A stretch of DNA of 64,000 nucleotides from Yokenella regensburgei ATCC 49455 (GTDB taxonomy: Bacteria; Pseudomonadota; Gammaproteobacteria; Enterobacterales; Enterobacteriaceae): positions 186,001 through 250,000 of the forward strand of contig NZ_JMPS01000087.1 of the NCBI RefSeq assembly GCF_000735455.1, given 5' to 3'. The notes beneath the pieces are model-generated. The model saw nothing but the letters and a program-made list of their open reading frames with translations, did not search any database and was not told where the DNA came from. This document shows, one piece after another, positions 27,626-38,803 of this stretch (position 1 is its first letter; each line of letters starts with the position of its first letter). The position numbers were made by a program, and so were the translations under genes.

Positions 27626-29770
27626 CTAACGTTTTTTACGCCGACTCGGTTTCGCTTTGCTTTTTACTATAACCTCTGGCACATCAGGTTGCTCAATAGG
27701 AAATACCGGTAGCGCGTTGAGCAGCCGTTTGCCATAGCTTTTGCTCAGCAGGCGCTTATCGTAAATCACCACTTCCCCCCAGCAGGTGTGGCTACGTATC
27801 AGGCGTCCAACCTGCTGAATGAGGTTAAACGAGGCGCTTGGCAGGCTCTGCACCTCAAAGGGGTAACGGTTGAGGCTTTTCAGCCACTCGCCTTCGGTAA
27901 TCACCACCGGGCTATCAATAGGCGGAAACGCGATTTTGTGGATGTGTACCTGGCTTAGCAGCTCGCCTTTCAGATCCAGACCCTCGGCGAAAGACTGAAG
28001 CCCCACCAGCACGCTGCGCTCACCGTTTTCCACCCGCTTACGATGAAGCTCCACCAGCCGGTAGCGCGGTTGATCTCCTTGCACCAGCAACAGCAGGCGC
28101 AGGTCGGTCACGTGTTCAAGAAAACGCTGCATTGCCCGCCCGCTGGCGAACAGCACCAGCATACCGCGATGCGCCTCGCTCTCAAGACATTGGCGGAAGT
28201 ATGCCGCCATCTCGGCAATATGCTGCTCTTCGTTTTCCATCAACGGCTCGTAGCGCATCTGCGGGATAATGATTTTGCCCTGTTCAACGTGATTGAAAGG
28301 GGAATCCAGCGCCACGAAGCGATCGCCCGCTTTCTCTTTTAGCCCGCTCATCTCCTGCAGGCGCGAAAAGCTGTTCAACGAACGTAACGTCGCCGAGGTG
28401 ACAACAATGTGCGGCACGCTGCGCCACAGCAGCTTTTCCAGCTGATCGCTAACGCGAATACCCACGCAGTGGAACCAGATATGAATTTGACCATCGCGTA
28501 CTTCGCGGGTCGCCCACTTGCTGACCGGCGCTCCCGAAGCCTGCGCCATCGCCGCAAGTCGCCACAGCTTGCTCTGGCTTTCGAACATGCCGAGCGCACG
28601 GTTCATCTGCAGCAATACCCGATGCAGGCGCACAATATCGTGGCTACCGGTTTTTTCACTAAGATCGTTGAGGAAAAGCTCGGAAAGCCCGCGCAGCTGC
28701 TCGGTCAGCTTTGCCAGCCGCTGGCAGATCTCCATGACTTCGTCAGGAAGCTCGCCCATCGGGAAGCGATGTTCGGCCTCCTGCACGGCGGGCATATACA
28801 GGTTCAGGATATTGTTGAGCGACGCAATCAGTTCGTACAGCTCTTCGCAGTGGGCGTTGAGCCTCTCGGGCAGCGCCAGCGGCGGCGTGGTTTTTGGCCG
28901 GAACTGCTCAAGGCAGGTCGCGACCAGCTTGCTGAAGAGATCTAACTGCAGCCGATACCATGGGGCGGTTATCTCGGCGCTCATCTCCAGCGCATCGCGG
29001 GCAACATCCGGCAGATGATGGCCTTCATCCAGCACCAGCAGCAGGTTTTTCGGCTCCGGCAAAACCGCCTCGCTCTCCATTGCCGCCATCACCAGCGCGT
29101 GGTTGGCAACCACCACTTCGGCTTCCTGAATTTCGCGACGGGCAACAAAAAACGGGCACTCCCGGTAATAGTGGCAGTTGCGGTTCAGGCAGCTCGCTTT
29201 ATCGGTGCTGAGGCGACGCCAGAGGTCGTCATCAATTGCAACATCAGTATGGTCCCGCAGACCATCCCATTTGTAGCTATCAAGAGAGGTTTTGAGCTTC
29301 GCGCAGCGCTTCTGCTCTTCCTGATTGTTGGGCGTCAGTTCATCGTCCAGAAACGCCAGCAGATCCTGCTGGGTGGGTTCAGTGCTGGCAAGCGCCGCCA
29401 AATTGCGTGGGCAGACGTAACGCCCGCGACCAAACGCGGCGGTAAAGCGGAGATCGGGAATGATTTTCTTTAAAAGCGGCAGATCTTTACTGTAGATCTG
29501 ATCCTGCAAGGCAACGTTGGCGGTGCTGACCACCAGCGTTTTTTGTTCTTCGCGGGCGATGGCGATCCCGGGGATCAGATACGAGAGCGTTTTCCCGACG
29601 CCGGTCGGGGCCTCAATGGCCAGATGTCTCCCTTCCTCACCCGCGAGCGTTTTTGCCACATCGGCAATCATTTGTCGCTGCGGTGGGCGCGGAATAAAAT
29701 CGGGGATCTGCTCCTGAAGCGCCTTATACCAGGCGGCAATCTGCGCCTTCAGCGCGGCGGTAAGTGACAT
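27626..29770 (-). CDS. dinG: Iron-sulfur DNA helicase DinG
   Basis: 714 residues of the XPD/Rad3-like superfamily 2. Walker A is EAPTGVGKT near residue 50. Cysteines of the 4Fe-4S site occur in YVCPRN, CAKLKT, CLNRNCHY and ECPFF (about 115-215). The DEAH box reads LDEGHHLPD, and motif VI is LIQQVGRLIRS. It unwinds D- and R-loops during repair and replication conflicts. A LexA box lies just upstream. Confidence 0.96.
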   Translation of the reverse strand: MSLTAALKAQIAAWYKALQEQIPDFIPRPPQRQMIADVAKTLAGEEGRHLAIEAPTGVGKTLSYLIPGIAIAREEQKTLVVSTANVALQDQIYSKDLPLLKKIIPDLRFTAAFGRGRYVCPRNLAALASTEPTQQDLLAFLDDELTPNNQEEQKRCAKLKTSLDSYKWDGLRDHTDVAIDDDLWRRLSTDKASCLNRNCHYYRECPFFVARREIQEAEVVVANHALVMAAMESEAVLPEPKNLLLVLDEGHHLPDVARDALEMSAEITAPWYRLQLDLFSKLVATCLEQFRPKTTPPLALPERLNAHCEELYELIASLNNILNLYMPAVQEAEHRFPMGELPDEVMEICQRLAKLTEQLRGLSELFLNDLSEKTGSHDIVRLHRVLLQMNRALGMFESQSKLWRLAAMAQASGAPVSKWATREVRDGQIHIWFHCVGIRVSDQLEKLLWRSVPHIVVTSATLRSLNSFSRLQEMSGLKEKAGDRFVALDSPFNHVEQGKIIIPQMRYEPLMENEEQHIAEMAAYFRQCLESEAHRGMLVLFASGRAMQRFLEHVTDLRLLLLVQGDQPRYRLVELHRKRVENGERSVLVGLQSFAEGLDLKGELLSQVHIHKIAFPPIDSPVVITEGEWLKSLNRYPFEVQSLPSASFNLIQQVGRLIRSHTCWGEVVIYDKRLLSKSYGKRLLNALPVFPIEQPDVPEVIVKSKAKPSRRKKR

Positions 29771-29783
29771 CGGAAAACCTGAG

Positions 29784-29803
29784 TACTGTATAAACAGCCA
29801 CTA
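29784..29803 (-). promoter_or_regulatory. LexA box of dinG-ybiB
   Basis: On the minus strand the 20 bases end in TTTATACAGTA and begin TAGTGGCTG, the same asymmetric box as at E. coli dinG. It ends 14 bases before the dinG start. Confidence 0.85.
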
Positions 29804-29834
29804 TTGTGGCACTTTCCGGGCGGCAGGGCAAAGT

Positions 29835-29859
29835 AAAAGCCCGGCTTTTCGGCCGGGCT
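29835..29859 (-). terminator. Terminator of rhlE
   Basis: On the minus strand AGCCCGGC pairs with GCCGGGCT, followed by TTTTA. It lies right after the rhlE stop. Confidence 0.88.
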
Positions 29860-29865
29860 CGCAAA

Positions 29866-31218
29866 TTACTCTGCAATCTTACGTGGGCGACGACGGCGTG
29901 GTTTCTCACCAGTCGGTTTATCATCCTGACGACGCGGCGCTTTTGGTTTTGCGCTTGCGCCTTCGTTACGGCGCTGCTGCTGGCCGCGGCTCTGATTCTG
30001 CCCCTGGCCCTGGCCTTGACCACGACCGCCACGGCCCTGGCTCTGGCGACCGTTCTGGATAGGTTCAGCCTTGATAGACGGATCCGGCTCGTAGCCCGGT
30101 ACCGCAATACGCGGGATCTCTTTTTTCAGCAGACGCTCGATGTCGCGCAGCAGTTTGTGCTCATCAACGCACACCAGGGAGAGTGCTTCACCGGTTGCGG
30201 CAGCACGGCCGGTACGGCCAATACGGTGCACGTAATCTTCCGGTACGTTCGGCAGCTCGTAGTTCACGACGTGCGGCAGCTCTTCGATATCAAGACCACG
30301 CGCGGCGATGTCGGTTGCTACCAGTACGCGGATATCACCGGATTTAAAGTCGGCCAGCGCACGAGTTCGCGCTCCCTGACTTTTGTTACCGTGGATAGCC
30401 GCGCTGCGGATCCCGTCTTTGTTCAACTGCTCAGCCAGATGGTTTGCGCCGTGTTTGGTGCGGGTAAATACCAGCACCTGCTGCCAGTCGTCTTTACCGA
30501 TAAGGTGCGACAGCAGTTCCCGCTTACGCTTCTTATCAACGAAGTGTACGTGCTGTGTTACCTGCTCGGAGGCGGTGTTACGGCGGGCAACTTCGATTTC
30601 CAGCGGGTTATGCAGCAGCTTTTCAGCAAGCGCTTTAATGTCGTCGGAGAAGGTCGCGGAGAACAACAGGTTCTGGCGCTTCGCCGGCAGCTTCGCCAGC
30701 ACGCGGCGAATGTCGTGGATAAAGCCCATGTCGAGCATGCGGTCGGCTTCGTCCAGCACCAGCACTTCAATGCTGTCGAGCTTGAGTGCATTTTGATGTT
30801 CAAGATCCAGCAGACGGCCCGGCGTTGCCACCAGCACATCAACACCACCGCGCAGTTTCATCATCTGCGGGTTAATGCTGACGCCACCGAAGACCACCAG
30901 CGAGCGGATGTTCAGGTATTTGCTGTAGTCGCGAACGTTTTCGCCAATCTGCGCCGCCAGCTCACGAGTTGGGGTCAGGATCAGCGCACGAATTGGGCGA
31001 CGCCCCTTCGCGTGCGGTTCACGGGAAATCAGGTGCTGCAACAGTGGCAGGGTAAAACCCGCCGTTTTACCGGTACCGGTCTGGGCACTCGCCATCAGGT
31101 CACGGCCCTGCAGTACCGCAGGGATTGCCTGCTGCTGAATAGGGGTAGGTTCGCGGTAACCCTGCTCTGCAACAGCGCGCAGGATCTCCGGGTTCAGGCC
31201 AAGGGTATCAAACGACAT
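29866..31218 (-). CDS. rhlE: DEAD-box RNA helicase RhlE
   Basis: 450 residues. The helicase core spans about 1-370: Q motif, [34 protein letters not shown] and [13 protein letters not shown]. The tail is rich in Gly, Gln and Arg ([14 protein letters not shown]) and ends in PRRRRPRK. It acts in ribosome assembly and RNA remodelling. GGAG precedes the ATG. It is divergent from cecR. Confidence 0.96.
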   Translation of the reverse strand: MSFDTLGLNPEILRAVAEQGYREPTPIQQQAIPAVLQGRDLMASAQTGTGKTAGFTLPLLQHLISREPHAKGRRPIRALILTPTRELAAQIGENVRDYSKYLNIRSLVVFGGVSINPQMMKLRGGVDVLVATPGRLLDLEHQNALKLDSIEVLVLDEADRMLDMGFIHDIRRVLAKLPAKRQNLLFSATFSDDIKALAEKLLHNPLEIEVARRNTASEQVTQHVHFVDKKRKRELLSHLIGKDDWQQVLVFTRTKHGANHLAEQLNKDGIRSAAIHGNKSQGARTRALADFKSGDIRVLVATDIAARGLDIEELPHVVNYELPNVPEDYVHRIGRTGRAAATGEALSLVCVDEHKLLRDIERLLKKEIPRIAVPGYEPDPSIKAEPIQNGRQSQGRGGRGQGQGQGQNQSRGQQQRRNEGASAKPKAPRRQDDKPTGEKPRRRRPRKIAE

Positions 31219-31406
31219 AACAACTCCGAACCGCCCCGACCATTGCAGGTGTAGTTTTCAGGGTGATAAGTAACGAAACAGGTGACAAAAACCACAATGT
31301 CAGAAAGACGCGGAGTGTAGCAGCTTTTGTGACATACCGCATAAAATATCCCACAAGGATGAATTGACAGAAGACAAACTGGACAAGATGAAAAAACGCT
31401 CATATT

Positions 31407-31428
31407 ATTAATCAATCGATTGATTAAT
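31407..31428. promoter_or_regulatory. Palindromic operator of CecR
   Basis: A perfect 22-bp palindrome centred on ATCGAT, with TTAATCAA on the left arm and TTGATTAA on the right, ends 13 bases before cecR and lies between cecR and rhlE. TetR-type operator; E. coli CecR controls both its operon and rhlE. Confidence 0.8.
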
Positions 31429-31441
31429 TTTTTGATGTTCT

Positions 31442-32119
31442 ATGAATGCAACCCCCATTACGAGTAAAGGCGAACAGGCAAAAAGCCAGCTGATTGCCGC
31501 TGCCATTGCCCAGTTTGGTGAATATGGGCTGAACGCCACCACCCGCGAGATTGCTTCACAGGCCGGGCACAATATTGCAGCCATCACCTACTACTTTGGT
31601 TCAAAAGAAGATCTTTACCTCGCCTGTGCGCAGTGGATTGCCGATTTCATTGGCAGTAATTTCCGACCGCACGTCGAGGCCGCAGAGCGTCTTCTGGCGC
31701 AGCCTGACCCGGATAGAGCCGCGCTTCGCGAGCTTATCCTCGGCGCCTGCAAAAATATGATCCTGCTGCTGACGCGCGATGAAACCGTCAACCTCAGCAA
31801 GTTTATCTCCCGTGAACAGCTGGCGCCGACCCAGGCGTACCATCTGGTGCACCAACAAGTCCTGGATCCGCTACATAGCCATCTGACGCGCCTCATCGCC
31901 GCCTATACTGGTTGCGACGCCGGTAATACCAACATGATTTTGCACACCCATGCGCTGCTCGGTGAGGTGCTGGCGTTCCGCCTTGGTAGAGAGACGATAC
32001 TGCTGCGCACCGGTTGGGCACAGTTTGATGAGCAAAATACCGAACAGATTTACCAGGTCATTACCAGCCACATCGATTTTATTTTGGAAGGATTAACGCA
32101 AAGGAGCCTGAAGTCATGA
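31442..32119 (+). CDS. cecR: TetR-family repressor CecR
   Basis: 225 residues: an N-terminal helix-turn-helix ([27 protein letters not shown] in two parts, about 30-60) and a C-terminal ligand domain. It matches E. coli CecR (YbiH), which affects cefoperazone and chloramphenicol susceptibility by repressing ybhGFSR and rhlE. Its stop overlaps the ybhG ATG, so it is the first gene of cecR-ybhGFSR. Confidence 0.93.
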   Translation: MNATPITSKGEQAKSQLIAAAIAQFGEYGLNATTREIASQAGHNIAAITYYFGSKEDLYLACAQWIADFIGSNFRPHVEAAERLLAQPDPDRAALRELILGACKNMILLLTRDETVNLSKFISREQLAPTQAYHLVHQQVLDPLHSHLTRLIAAYTGCDAGNTNMILHTHALLGEVLAFRLGRETILLRTGWAQFDEQNTEQIYQVITSHIDFILEGLTQRSLKS

Positions 32120-33102
32120 AGAAGCCTGTCATCGTCGTCCTGATTATTGCCGTAGTCGTTGCCGCCGTGGGTGGCGGAGCGTGGTGGTATCAAAGCCGAC
32201 AGGATAAGGGCCTGACCCTGTATGGCAACGTTGATATCCGCACGGTGAATATGAGTTTCCGCGTCGGTGGTCGTCTGCAGTCGCTGAATGTCGATGAGGG
32301 GGATGCCATTAAAAGTGGCGAACCTCTCGGCGAGCTGGATAAAGCCCCTTTTGAAAACGCCCTGATGCAGGCAAAAGCCAACGTGGCAACCGCCCAGGCG
32401 CAGTACGACCTGATGATGGCCGGTTACCGCGCCGAAGAGATTGCCCAGGCCGCCGCCGCGGTGCGTCAGGCACAGGCCGCCTACGACTACGCGCAGAACT
32501 ACTACCAGCGCCAGCTCGGGTTATGGCAAAGCCGGACGATTTCCGCCAACGATCTGGAAAACGCCCGTTCTTCCCGCGACCAGGCTCTGGCGAGCCTGAA
32601 ATCGGCGCAGGATAAACTGAGCCAGTATCGTGCCGGTAACCGTCCGCAGGAAATTGCCCAGGCGAAAGCCAATCTTGAGCAGGCCCAGGCACAGCTGGCG
32701 CAGTCACAGCTCGACCTGCACGATACCACGCTTACCGCCCCTTCTGACGGCACCCTGCTCACCCGCGCCGTCGAGCCAGGCAGCATGCTGAACGCTGGCA
32801 GCACCGTAATGACGCTGTCGTTGACCCGCCCGGTATGGGTTCGTGCTTACGTCGATGAGAAGAACCTGAACCAGGCACAGCCGGGCCGTGAACTGCTGCT
32901 CTACACCGACGGCCGCCCGGATAAGCCGTATCACGGTAAAATCGGTTTCGTCTCTCCCACCGCCGAGTTCACCCCTAAAACGGTCGAGACTCCAGACCTG
33001 CGTACCGATCTGGTCTATCGTCTGCGCATTATCGTAACCGATGCCGACGACGAGTTACGCCAGGGAATGCCGGTGACGGTACGTTTTGGCAACGGAGAGT
33101 GA
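32116..33102 (+). CDS. ybhG: HlyD-type membrane-fusion protein YbhG
   Basis: 328 residues: an N-terminal membrane anchor (about 5-25), a biotinyl-lipoyl half ([18 protein letters not shown]), an Ala/Gln-rich coiled-coil hairpin (about 80-200) and a C-terminal beta domain. It links the YbhFSR ABC exporter to the outer membrane. It overlaps cecR by four bases and ends one base before the ybhF start codon. Confidence 0.93.
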   Translation: MKKPVIVVLIIAVVVAAVGGGAWWYQSRQDKGLTLYGNVDIRTVNMSFRVGGRLQSLNVDEGDAIKSGEPLGELDKAPFENALMQAKANVATAQAQYDLMMAGYRAEEIAQAAAAVRQAQAAYDYAQNYYQRQLGLWQSRTISANDLENARSSRDQALASLKSAQDKLSQYRAGNRPQEIAQAKANLEQAQAQLAQSQLDLHDTTLTAPSDGTLLTRAVEPGSMLNAGSTVMTLSLTRPVWVRAYVDEKNLNQAQPGRELLLYTDGRPDKPYHGKIGFVSPTAEFTPKTVETPDLRTDLVYRLRIIVTDADDELRQGMPVTVRFGNGE

Positions 33103-33103
33103 C

Positions 33104-34846
33104 ATGACGGACGCGGTGATTGCCCTGAACGGGCTGGTCAAACGCTTTGCCGGGATGGATAAGCCCGCCGTTGCCCGACTGGATTGCACCATTCAATCCG
33201 GTTACGTCACCGGGCTGGTCGGCCCGGACGGTGCGGGGAAAACCACGCTGATGCGGATGCTCGCCGGGTTGCTCAAACCCGACGAAGGCAGTGCCACGGT
33301 GATTGGTTACGATCCGGTGAAAGACGACAGCGCGCTGCATGCCGTACTCGGCTACATGCCGCAGAAGTTTGGCCTGTATGAAGATCTCACGGTCATGGAG
33401 AACCTCAACCTTTACGCCGACCTGCGCAGCGTAACCGGCGAGGTGCGGCAAAAAACCTTTGCCCGACTGCTGGAGTTTACCTCCCTTGGCCCCTTTACTG
33501 GCCGTCTTGCCGGGAAACTCTCGGGCGGGATGAAACAAAAGCTCGGCCTCGCCTGCACCCTGGTTGGGGAACCGAAGGTATTGCTGCTTGATGAACCCGG
33601 CGTTGGCGTTGATCCCATCTCCCGCCGTGAACTGTGGCAGATGGTGCACGAGCTGGCAGGCGACGGCATGCTGATCCTCTGGAGCACCTCGTACCTCGAT
33701 GAAGCAGAGCAGTGCCGTGATGTGCTGCTGATGAACGAAGGGGAACTGCTCTATCAGGGAGAGCCTACCGCGCTCACCCAAAGCATGGCCGGGCGCAGTT
33801 TTCTGCTCAACAGCACTGAAATGAATAATCGCAAGCTGCTGCAGCGGGCGCTGAAGCTGCCGCAGGTCAGCGACGGTATGATTCAGGGGAAGTCGGTTCG
33901 TCTGATCCTGAAAAAAGAGGCGAGTGCGAGCGCGCTTGCCGCCGCCCCGGAAATGCCCTCTTCTCTCAATATCGAAGAGACTGCACCGCGCTTTGAAGAT
34001 GCCTTTATCGATTTGCTCGGCGGTGCTGCCACCTCTGAATCTCCGCTGGGAGCCATTCTGCACACCGTTGAAGGCAGCGCCGACGAAACGGTGATCGAGG
34101 CGATATCGCTAACCAAAAAATTCGGTGACTTTGCCGCAACCGACCACGTCGATTTCAGCGTGAAGCGCGGTGAGATCTTCGGCCTGTTGGGGCCAAACGG
34201 TGCCGGAAAGTCGACCACCTTTAAGATGATGTGCGGTCTGCTGGTGCCTACCTCCGGGAAGGCGCTGGTGCTGGATATGGATCTCAAAGTGAGCTCCGGC
34301 AAAGCACGGCAGCATCTTGGCTACATGGCGCAAAAATTCTCCCTTTACGGCAACCTGACCGTCGAGCAGAACCTGCGCTTTTTCTCCGGCGTTTATGGTC
34401 TGCGCGGCCAGGCGCAGGCGGAGAAAATCGCCCGCATGAGCGATGCCTTCGGACTGAAAAGTATCGCCAGCCACGCCACCGATGAACTGCCGCTGGGCTA
34501 CAAACAACGACTGGCGCTGGCCTGTTCGCTGATGCATGAGCCGGATATTCTGTTCCTTGATGAACCGACCTCCGGCGTTGACCCGATTACCCGCCGCGAG
34601 TTCTGGCTACATATCAACAGCATGGTGGAAAAAGGGGTGACGGTGATGGTCACCACGCACTTTATGGATGAAGCGGAGTACTGCGACCGCATTGGCCTCG
34701 TTTACCGCGGCAAGCTCATCGCCAGCGGGACACCAGACTCGCTAAAAGCGCAGGCGGCAGACGCCGCCACCCCGGACCCCACCATGGAGCAGGCGTTTAT
34801 CACCCTGATCCACAACTGGGATAAGGAGAATGGGAATGTCCAGTAA
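33104..34846 (+). CDS. ybhF: Tandem ABC ATPase YbhF
   Basis: 580 residues made of two ATPase domains in one chain. Walker A of the first is GPDGAGKTT (about 45, with Asp for the usual Asn), of the second GPNGAGKST (about 365). Signatures are LSGGMKQK and LPLGYKQR, Walker [10 protein letters not shown] and LFLDEPTSG. It powers YbhSR; the E. coli system has been reported to export drugs and Na+ or Li+. GGAG lies just before the ATG at 33104, and the E. coli protein begins there; the upstream ATG at 33086 lies inside ybhG. Confidence 0.94.
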   Translation: MTDAVIALNGLVKRFAGMDKPAVARLDCTIQSGYVTGLVGPDGAGKTTLMRMLAGLLKPDEGSATVIGYDPVKDDSALHAVLGYMPQKFGLYEDLTVMENLNLYADLRSVTGEVRQKTFARLLEFTSLGPFTGRLAGKLSGGMKQKLGLACTLVGEPKVLLLDEPGVGVDPISRRELWQMVHELAGDGMLILWSTSYLDEAEQCRDVLLMNEGELLYQGEPTALTQSMAGRSFLLNSTEMNNRKLLQRALKLPQVSDGMIQGKSVRLILKKEASASALAAAPEMPSSLNIEETAPRFEDAFIDLLGGAATSESPLGAILHTVEGSADETVIEAISLTKKFGDFAATDHVDFSVKRGEIFGLLGPNGAGKSTTFKMMCGLLVPTSGKALVLDMDLKVSSGKARQHLGYMAQKFSLYGNLTVEQNLRFFSGVYGLRGQAQAEKIARMSDAFGLKSIASHATDELPLGYKQRLALACSLMHEPDILFLDEPTSGVDPITRREFWLHINSMVEKGVTVMVTTHFMDEAEYCDRIGLVYRGKLIASGTPDSLKAQAADAATPDPTMEQAFITLIHNWDKENGNVQ

Positions 34847-35969
34847 AGTCATTTCCTGGCGGCGGGTGCGCGCGCTGTGCGTCAAAGAGACGCGACAGAT
34901 TGTCCGTGACCCGAGCAGTTGGCTGATTGCGGTGGTGATCCCCCTGCTGCTGCTGTTTATCTTCGGCTACGGCATCAACCTCGACTCCAGCAAGCTGCGG
35001 GTTGGGATCTTGCTTGAAGAACAGAGCAAAGAGGCGCTGGATTTCACCCATGCCATGACCGGCTCGCCCTACATTGATGCCACCATCAGCGATAACCGCC
35101 ATGAGCTTATCGAGAAAATGCAGGCCGGGCGTATTCGCGGGCTGGTCGTTATCCCAGTAAATTTTGCTGCCCAGATGGCACGGGCAAACGACACTGCGCC
35201 GATTCAGGTGATCACCGACGGCAGTGAGCCCAACACCGCTAACTTTGTGCAGGGCTACGTTCAGGGCATATGGCAGCTCTGGCAGTCACAGCGGGCGGAA
35301 GATCAGGGGGAAACCTTCAAACCGCTTATCGACGTGCAGACCCGCTACTGGTTCAACCCCGCCGCCATCAGCCAGCACTTTATTATTCCGGGGGCGATTA
35401 CCATTATCATGACGGTGATCGGTGCGATCCTCACCTCGCTGGTGGTTGCTCGCGAGTGGGAGCGTGGCACCATGGAGGCGCTGCTTTCCACCGAGATAAC
35501 CCGCGCCGAGCTGTTGCTGTGTAAGCTCATCCCCTATTACTTCCTGGGGATGCTGGCGATGCTGCTCTGCATGGTGGTGTCGGTGTTTATTCTTGGCGTG
35601 CCGTACCGGGGCTCGCTGGTGATCCTGTTTTTCATTACCAGTCTGTTTTTACTGAGCACGCTTGGGATGGGGCTACTTATCTCGACCATCACCCGTAATC
35701 AGTTTAACGCCGCTCAGGTGGCGCTGAACGCGGCGTTCCTGCCGTCGATTATGCTCTCTGGTTTTATCTTCCAGATAGACAGTATGCCCGCCATTATTCG
35801 CGCGGTGACCTACGTTATCCCGGCGCGCTATTTCGTCAGCACGCTACAGAGCCTGTTCCTGGCCGGGAATATCCCCGTCGTGCTGCTGGTGAACATCCTG
35901 TTTTTGATTGCCTCGGCGGTAATGTTTATCGGCCTGACCTGGGTCAAAACTAAACGGCGACTGGATTAA
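34836..35969 (+). CDS. ybhS: ABC-2 permease YbhS
   Basis: 377 residues: one N-terminal helix ([18 protein letters not shown]), a periplasmic domain (about 50-170) and five C-terminal helices, the ABC-2 exporter layout. It pairs with YbhR. Start choice: ATG codons at 34830 and 34836 share AAGGAG; 34836 has the better spacing and matches the E. coli start. It overlaps ybhF by eleven bases. Confidence 0.92.
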   Translation: MSSKVISWRRVRALCVKETRQIVRDPSSWLIAVVIPLLLLFIFGYGINLDSSKLRVGILLEEQSKEALDFTHAMTGSPYIDATISDNRHELIEKMQAGRIRGLVVIPVNFAAQMARANDTAPIQVITDGSEPNTANFVQGYVQGIWQLWQSQRAEDQGETFKPLIDVQTRYWFNPAAISQHFIIPGAITIIMTVIGAILTSLVVAREWERGTMEALLSTEITRAELLLCKLIPYYFLGMLAMLLCMVVSVFILGVPYRGSLVILFFITSLFLLSTLGMGLLISTITRNQFNAAQVALNAAFLPSIMLSGFIFQIDSMPAIIRAVTYVIPARYFVSTLQSLFLAGNIPVVLLVNILFLIASAVMFIGLTWVKTKRRLD

Positions 35970-35978
35970 GGAGGACGC

Positions 35979-37085
35979 ATGTTTCATCGCTTATGGACGC
36001 TAATTCGTAAAGAGCTGCAGTCGCTGCTGCGCGAGCCGCAGACCCGGGCCATCCTGGTGCTTCCGGTACTGATTCAGGTGCTGCTGTTTCCCTTTGCCGC
36101 CACCCTTGAGGTCACGAACGCCACGATCGCCATTTACAACGAGGATAATGGCCAGCACTCGGTTGAGCTGACCCAGCGTTTTGCCAGGGCTAAGGCGTTT
36201 ACGCATATTCTGCTGCTGAAAAGCCCGCAGGAGATTCAGCCCACAATCGATACGCAAAAAGCGCTGCTGCTGGTGCGTTTCCCGGCCGACTTTTCACGCA
36301 ATCTCGATTCCTTCGAAACCGCGCCGATGCAGCTCATTCTCGACGGACGAAACTCCAACAGTGCGCAGATTGCGGCAAACTATCTGCAGCAGATAGTGAA
36401 GGACTACCAGCAGGAGCTTCTCGATGGCAAGCCAAAACCCAACAACAGCGAGCTGGTGATCCGCAACTGGTATAACCCAAACCTCGACTACAAATGGTTT
36501 GTGGTGCCATCGCTCATCGCCATGATCACCACCATCGGGGTAATGATTGTCACCTCGCTCTCGGTGGCGCGTGAACGGGAACAGGGCACGCTGGACCAGC
36601 TTCTGGTATCACCGCTGGCGACCTGGCAGATTTTCGTGGGTAAGGCGGTTCCGGCACTGATTGTCGCCACTTTCCAGGCAACTATCGTGCTGGGTGTCGG
36701 CATCTGGGCGTATCACATCCCCTTTGCCGGATCGCTGGCGCTCTTTTACTTCACCATGGTGATTTACGGGCTTTCGCTGGTCGGATTTGGTCTGCTTATC
36801 TCGTCGCTTTGCTCAACCCAGCAACAGGCCTTTATCGGGGTATTTGTGTTTATGATGCCGGCCATTTTGCTCTCCGGTTATGTATCACCGGTGGAAAACA
36901 TGCCGGTGTGGCTGCAAAATCTGACGTGGATAAACCCGATCCGCCACTTCACGGATATCACTAAGCAAATCTATCTGAAGGACGCGAGTCTGGAGATTGT
37001 GTGGGGAAGTTTGTGGCCGCTACTGGTCATAGCGGCCACGACGGGCTCAGTGGCGTACGCGATGTTCCGCCGGAAGATCGCGTGA
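35979..37085 (+). CDS. ybhR: ABC-2 permease YbhR
   Basis: 368 residues, a homologue of YbhS with the same six-helix layout, and [16 protein letters not shown] in the coupling region. AAGGAGG precedes the ATG. Last gene of cecR-ybhGFSR. Its last 39 bases overlap the end of convergent ybhQ. Confidence 0.93.
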   Translation: MFHRLWTLIRKELQSLLREPQTRAILVLPVLIQVLLFPFAATLEVTNATIAIYNEDNGQHSVELTQRFARAKAFTHILLLKSPQEIQPTIDTQKALLLVRFPADFSRNLDSFETAPMQLILDGRNSNSAQIAANYLQQIVKDYQQELLDGKPKPNNSELVIRNWYNPNLDYKWFVVPSLIAMITTIGVMIVTSLSVAREREQGTLDQLLVSPLATWQIFVGKAVPALIVATFQATIVLGVGIWAYHIPFAGSLALFYFTMVIYGLSLVGFGLLISSLCSTQQQAFIGVFVFMMPAILLSGYVSPVENMPVWLQNLTWINPIRHFTDITKQIYLKDASLEIVWGSLWPLLVIAATTGSVAYAMFRRKIA

Positions 37086-37457
37086 TTTTTTGTCTTTCGC
37101 GAGTAAAGACACCACCGCCGGGCCGGCAAGAATGACAACGCCGGCCAGCGCTAACAGCAGGTTGTTGTGCAGCACGCGTGACAGCAGCCACAGCGCAATC
37201 ATGGCGGCACCGAAATACCAGGTGGTGGTGAGCTCTTCGAGCACATCACCCACTTCACGCCAGCGCGCCTCATGGTGGCGCTGCAGAATCAGCATGGTCA
37301 CTACGGTCACGCAGTACAGGGCGCACAGGCCTAAACCCACGTGCACCAGCAGGTTGCTTGTCCATGCCATGACCACTATCGCCACAACCAGCAAATGCAA
37401 CATTATCTGCCAGCAACTAAGTCCCGTTGCGACACGAACGCGTTGTTGCCACTTCAT
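37047..37457 (-). CDS. ybhQ: Inner membrane protein YbhQ
   Basis: 136 residues with four hydrophobic segments, closely matching E. coli YbhQ ([20 protein letters not shown], and [20 protein letters not shown]). Function unknown. A GGAGAG site precedes the ATG. Its 3' end runs 39 bases into ybhR on the other strand. Divergent from clsB. Confidence 0.92.
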   Translation of the reverse strand: MKWQQRVRVATGLSCWQIMLHLLVVAIVVMAWTSNLLVHVGLGLCALYCVTVVTMLILQRHHEARWREVGDVLEELTTTWYFGAAMIALWLLSRVLHNNLLLALAGVVILAGPAVVSLLAKDKKSRDLPAEHRVRH

Positions 37458-37594
37458 GGCTTCTCTCCTGAAGTATTTTCATCTGACTATTCAGAGTACC
37501 GCACTTTACGGAAAATTCCGTTCCACCGCATCTTTTTGTGACGACTACTACACTATTTTCATCAGGATAGTGACGTCGACAGGAAAAAAATGAC

Positions 37595-38803
37595 ATGGCT
37601 TACAGCTGGCGTAGTGGCAATCGCATTACACTTCTGGAGAATGGAGAACAATATTATCCCGCCGTTTTCCAGGCGATTAAGCAGGCAAAAAGCAAGGTCA
37701 TCCTCGAAACCTTTATCTGGTTTGAAGATAAGTTGGGCAAACAGCTCCAGCAGGCATTGCTGCGCGCCGCACAGCGTGGGGTCGAAGTCGAACTGCTGAT
37801 CGATGGTTTTGGCTCTGCCGATCTCAGCGACAAATTTATTGGTGAACTGACGGCAGCCGGCGTGATTTTCCGCTTTTACGATCCCCGCCCGCGCTTACTG
37901 GGGATGCGTACTAACCTTTTTCGCCGGATGCACCGTAAGCTGCTCGTGATTGACGCCAGCGTCGCTTTTATCGGTGGGATCAACTACTCCGCCGATCACC
38001 TTGCCGATTTCGGTCCCGAAGCCAAACAGGACTACGCCGTGCGCGTGGAAGGCCCTGTCGTGCTCGATATGCTGCAATTTGCCCAGGAAAACCTGCCGGG
38101 GATCAAACGAAACTTCCGCTTCTGGCGCCATCGCCAACGGGTGGAGGAGACTCGTGAACCAGGCGAAGCGCAGGCGCTGTTCGTCTGGCGGGATAACGAT
38201 GAACATCGTACCGATATTGAGCGTTATTATCTGAGAATGTTGCGCCGCGCCCGCCGTGAAGTGATTATCGCCAACGCCTATTTCTTCCCCGGTTATCGGC
38301 TGCTGTACGCTATGCGCACCGCCGCGCGGCGGGGGGTGAGCGTCAAACTCATCATTCAGGGTCAGCCGGATATTCCCATTGTGAAAGTGGGCGCCCGCTT
38401 GCTGTACGCCTGGCTGGTGAAAGGTGGGGTGAAAATCTTTGAATATCAGCGACAGCCGCTGCATGCCAAAGTCGCGCTGATGGACGACCACTGGGCAACG
38501 GTCGGTTCAAGCAATCTGGATCCGCTTAGCCTGTCGCTTAACCTTGAAGCCAATCTGATTATCCACGACCGCGTGTTTAATCAAACGCTACGCGACAACC
38601 TGACGACGATTTTGCATAGGGACTGCCAGCAGATAGAGAGATCTATGCTACCAAAGCGGACGTGGTGGAATCTGGCGAAAAGCGTGCTGGCGTTCCATTT
38701 TCTGCGTCATTTCCCGGCCTGGGTGGGCTGGTTGCCGGCTCACGCACCCGTACTGAGTGAAGTGAAGCCCCCTCACCCGCAGGATGAGGGGGAGAACGTC
38801 TAG
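37595..38803 (+). CDS. clsB: Cardiolipin synthase B
   Basis: 402 residues of the phospholipase D family with two HKD motifs: HRKLLVIDASVAFIGGINYS (about 110-130) and HAKVALMDDHWATVGSSN (about 290-310). It makes cardiolipin from phosphatidylglycerol or with phosphatidylethanolamine. In E. coli it is the middle gene of ybhP-clsB-ybhN; neither partner is here. The last eleven residues (PPHPQDEGENV) are encoded by a palindromic repeat, and the end is unlike the E. coli tail. Confidence 0.93.
   Translation: MAYSWRSGNRITLLENGEQYYPAVFQAIKQAKSKVILETFIWFEDKLGKQLQQALLRAAQRGVEVELLIDGFGSADLSDKFIGELTAAGVIFRFYDPRPRLLGMRTNLFRRMHRKLLVIDASVAFIGGINYSADHLADFGPEAKQDYAVRVEGPVVLDMLQFAQENLPGIKRNFRFWRHRQRVEETREPGEAQALFVWRDNDEHRTDIERYYLRMLRRARREVIIANAYFFPGYRLLYAMRTAARRGVSVKLIIQGQPDIPIVKVGARLLYAWLVKGGVKIFEYQRQPLHAKVALMDDHWATVGSSNLDPLSLSLNLEANLIIHDRVFNQTLRDNLTTILHRDCQQIERSMLPKRTWWNLAKSVLAFHFLRHFPAWVGWLPAHAPVLSEVKPPHPQDEGENV
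38768..38792. repeat. Palindromic repeat inside the end of clsB
   Basis: CCCCCTCA (38768-38775) pairs with TGAGGGGG (38785-38792). It is of the same kind as the elements at 3601 and 18641, but here it is read as coding sequence. It may also end transcription of ybhL and clsB; no T run is present. Confidence 0.65.

Noticed and set aside
30001-30060. Repeated Gly/Gln/Arg codons at the rhlE end as a possible DNA repeat
   Set aside because: It is the normal low-complexity basic tail of RhlE.
29806-31254. 482-codon plus-strand frame opposite rhlE
   Set aside because: It is the mirror of a complete, motif-perfect RhlE. Such long shadows are common in G/C-rich enterobacterial genes, and the product matches no family.
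33029-34063. 344-codon minus-strand frame opposite ybhF
   Set aside because: Antisense to an intact ABC ATPase; no start site, no domain.
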